A stretch of DNA of 64,000 bases from Zantedeschia hybrid cultivar (Eukaryota > Streptophyta > Magnoliopsida > Alismatales > Araceae). Shown piece by piece: positions 63,256-64,000 of this stretch. Each line of letters starts with the position of its first letter. Within the stretch, counting starts at the first letter, position 1. The notes under the pieces are model-generated. The model was not told the DNA's origin. It saw only the letters and a list, made by a program, of their open reading frames with translations, and made no database searches. The stretch is taken from positions 41,383,734-41,447,733 of the forward strand of contig JARZZO010000014.1 in the NCBI GenBank assembly GCA_030544215.1. Direction: 5' to 3'. The translations under genes were made by a program, and so were the position numbers.

Positions 63256-63715
63256 AGGTTAGAAAAATCTTCACAAACACATTGCTTAGTGTCTAAAGAC
63301 CAATACCATATCTCTGCATCAGCTTCAACATATGTCTTACCAATTAACATTGTGACGGGCAAAAACCAAGAGTGTAGATACCGGAAGAAATTAGAGTAAA
63401 TAGCTTCAAAAAATTTCTCACCCATTAAAATGGTATCATAAGCACAAAGCAAGAGTAGTGTTATAGATATTCTAGGTCTACAGTTGGAGCCTCTAAAATA
63501 TCTGTACCTTTCTAGCAAATCAAAATCCAACCATATAATTAGAGTCTCTAAAACCTATTATAAGTTTCTAACAGACCAAAGTCTACCCAAAAGCCAAAAC
63601 AAAGATAATTTAATATATACCCTTCTTAGAAGTACAATATCAGATCAACAAAAGATGTTATCTATATTCCTTAGGGTCAAAAATGTTCAATACATAAGCT
63701 TGAGGAACTTTTCTT
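63256..63715. other. Unassigned AT-rich sequence
   Basis: Nothing recognised. A 115-codon minus-strand ORF (63530-63183) overlaps the LTR end and has no familiar motif. Confidence 0.4.
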
Positions 63716-64000
63716 GGACCGGGGGTCAGAGATGGGTTCTCGAGAGCAGCCAGCCCCTTGACGGCAGCTAGGAGAAGCCCTCGGGGATCCTCGTCCCAAG
63801 ACCGGTGTGCCGAGGGGAAGCATCTGCTTCCACTATCTCCGTCTGGGGCATCTTGCTCGAGACTGCATGTCTCCGTGAGATGCCGAGCCTGCAGTGGGGA
63901 AGGCCATGTCCGACGCCTCTGTCGGAGGGGGAGCCGCTCCTTCGCAGAAGTTGTTGCTGGGGTCACAGGGAGCAGGGCCAAGAATTGTAACGCTTCTCCT
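63716..64000 (+). other. GC-rich stretch with a zinc-knuckle-like peptide
   Basis: GC content rises sharply at about 63716. In one plus frame 63822-63866 reads ICFHYLRLGHLARDC, which would be a gag/ORF1 CCHC knuckle if the Tyr were Cys. A stop follows three codons later. It could be the edge of a retroelement that continues beyond the window. Confidence 0.3.

Noticed and set aside
40500..64000. Upstream MDAR exons
   Set aside because: I looked on the minus strand for the stretches normally preceding ERARKVVVIGGGYIG (the HYIREV-DADSL type block and the N-terminal FAD fold) and saw none; they are presumably beyond 64000.

Overview
This is plant nuclear DNA, and almost all of it is intron. Three things support that: a spliced gene for a plant organellar monodehydroascorbate reductase (MDAR), plant LTR retrotransposons primed by initiator-tRNA-Met, and plant-type telomeric words (CCCTAAA). 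The very long TE-filled introns suggest an angiosperm with a large genome; the species cannot be named from the sequence.

The one host gene is on the minus strand. Its last ten coding exons lie at 40494-39135 (four exons) and 8245-6568 (six exons). All ten have GT-AG borders and join in frame to give 283 codons plus a stop. Two introns are extreme. The one at 8246-39134 is 30.9 kb, and the one upstream of 40494 runs at least to the window end (>23.5 kb). The 5' exons are outside the window.

1-4670: a decayed Ty3/gypsy element (+ strand). 4671-5542: two small inverted-repeat elements. 5543-6567: MDAR 3' flank. 6568-8245: compact MDAR 3' exons with a MULE-like MITE in one intron. 8246-39134: the giant intron. 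It holds a GTCCC-word hAT-like element (9712-10258), a complete non-autonomous LTR element with TSD TCCTG (10638-15325) that contains a fold-back MULE-like element (11855-13481) that itself contains a TA-flanked element (11942-12619), a copia fragment (16163-16666), a copia element (19097-32807) carrying a second copia (23869-30939) carrying a solo LTR (27448-28958), then an RTE element (36990-38908) hit by a LINE and by an Au-like SINE. 40768-59971: one LINE, recognisable by the 11-bp target duplication AAAAGGATCTG on both sides, expanded to 19.2 kb by nested insertions: a second LINE, three solo LTRs and four hAT-like elements. 61245-63255: another long LTR. 63256-64000: unassigned.

Most insertions were ordered by finding target-site duplications and checking that removing the insert restores the interrupted reading frame. 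Every transposon reading frame seen is broken by stops, frameshifts or insertions, so none looks autonomous.

The most unusual signal is a set of at least nine hAT-like elements. They share 8-9 bp target duplications and related ends (consensus near CAWGGWTKGC). Each subfamily carries subterminal arrays of a different short word: GGTATCGG/GGTACCGG, CCGATCCGAATCGG, CGACTCG, GTCCCGTCCC or CGCCTAGGCG. One of them encloses about 430 bp of telomere-like repeats, and another a 950-bp GA-rich satellite plus a GC-rich, exon-like segment.
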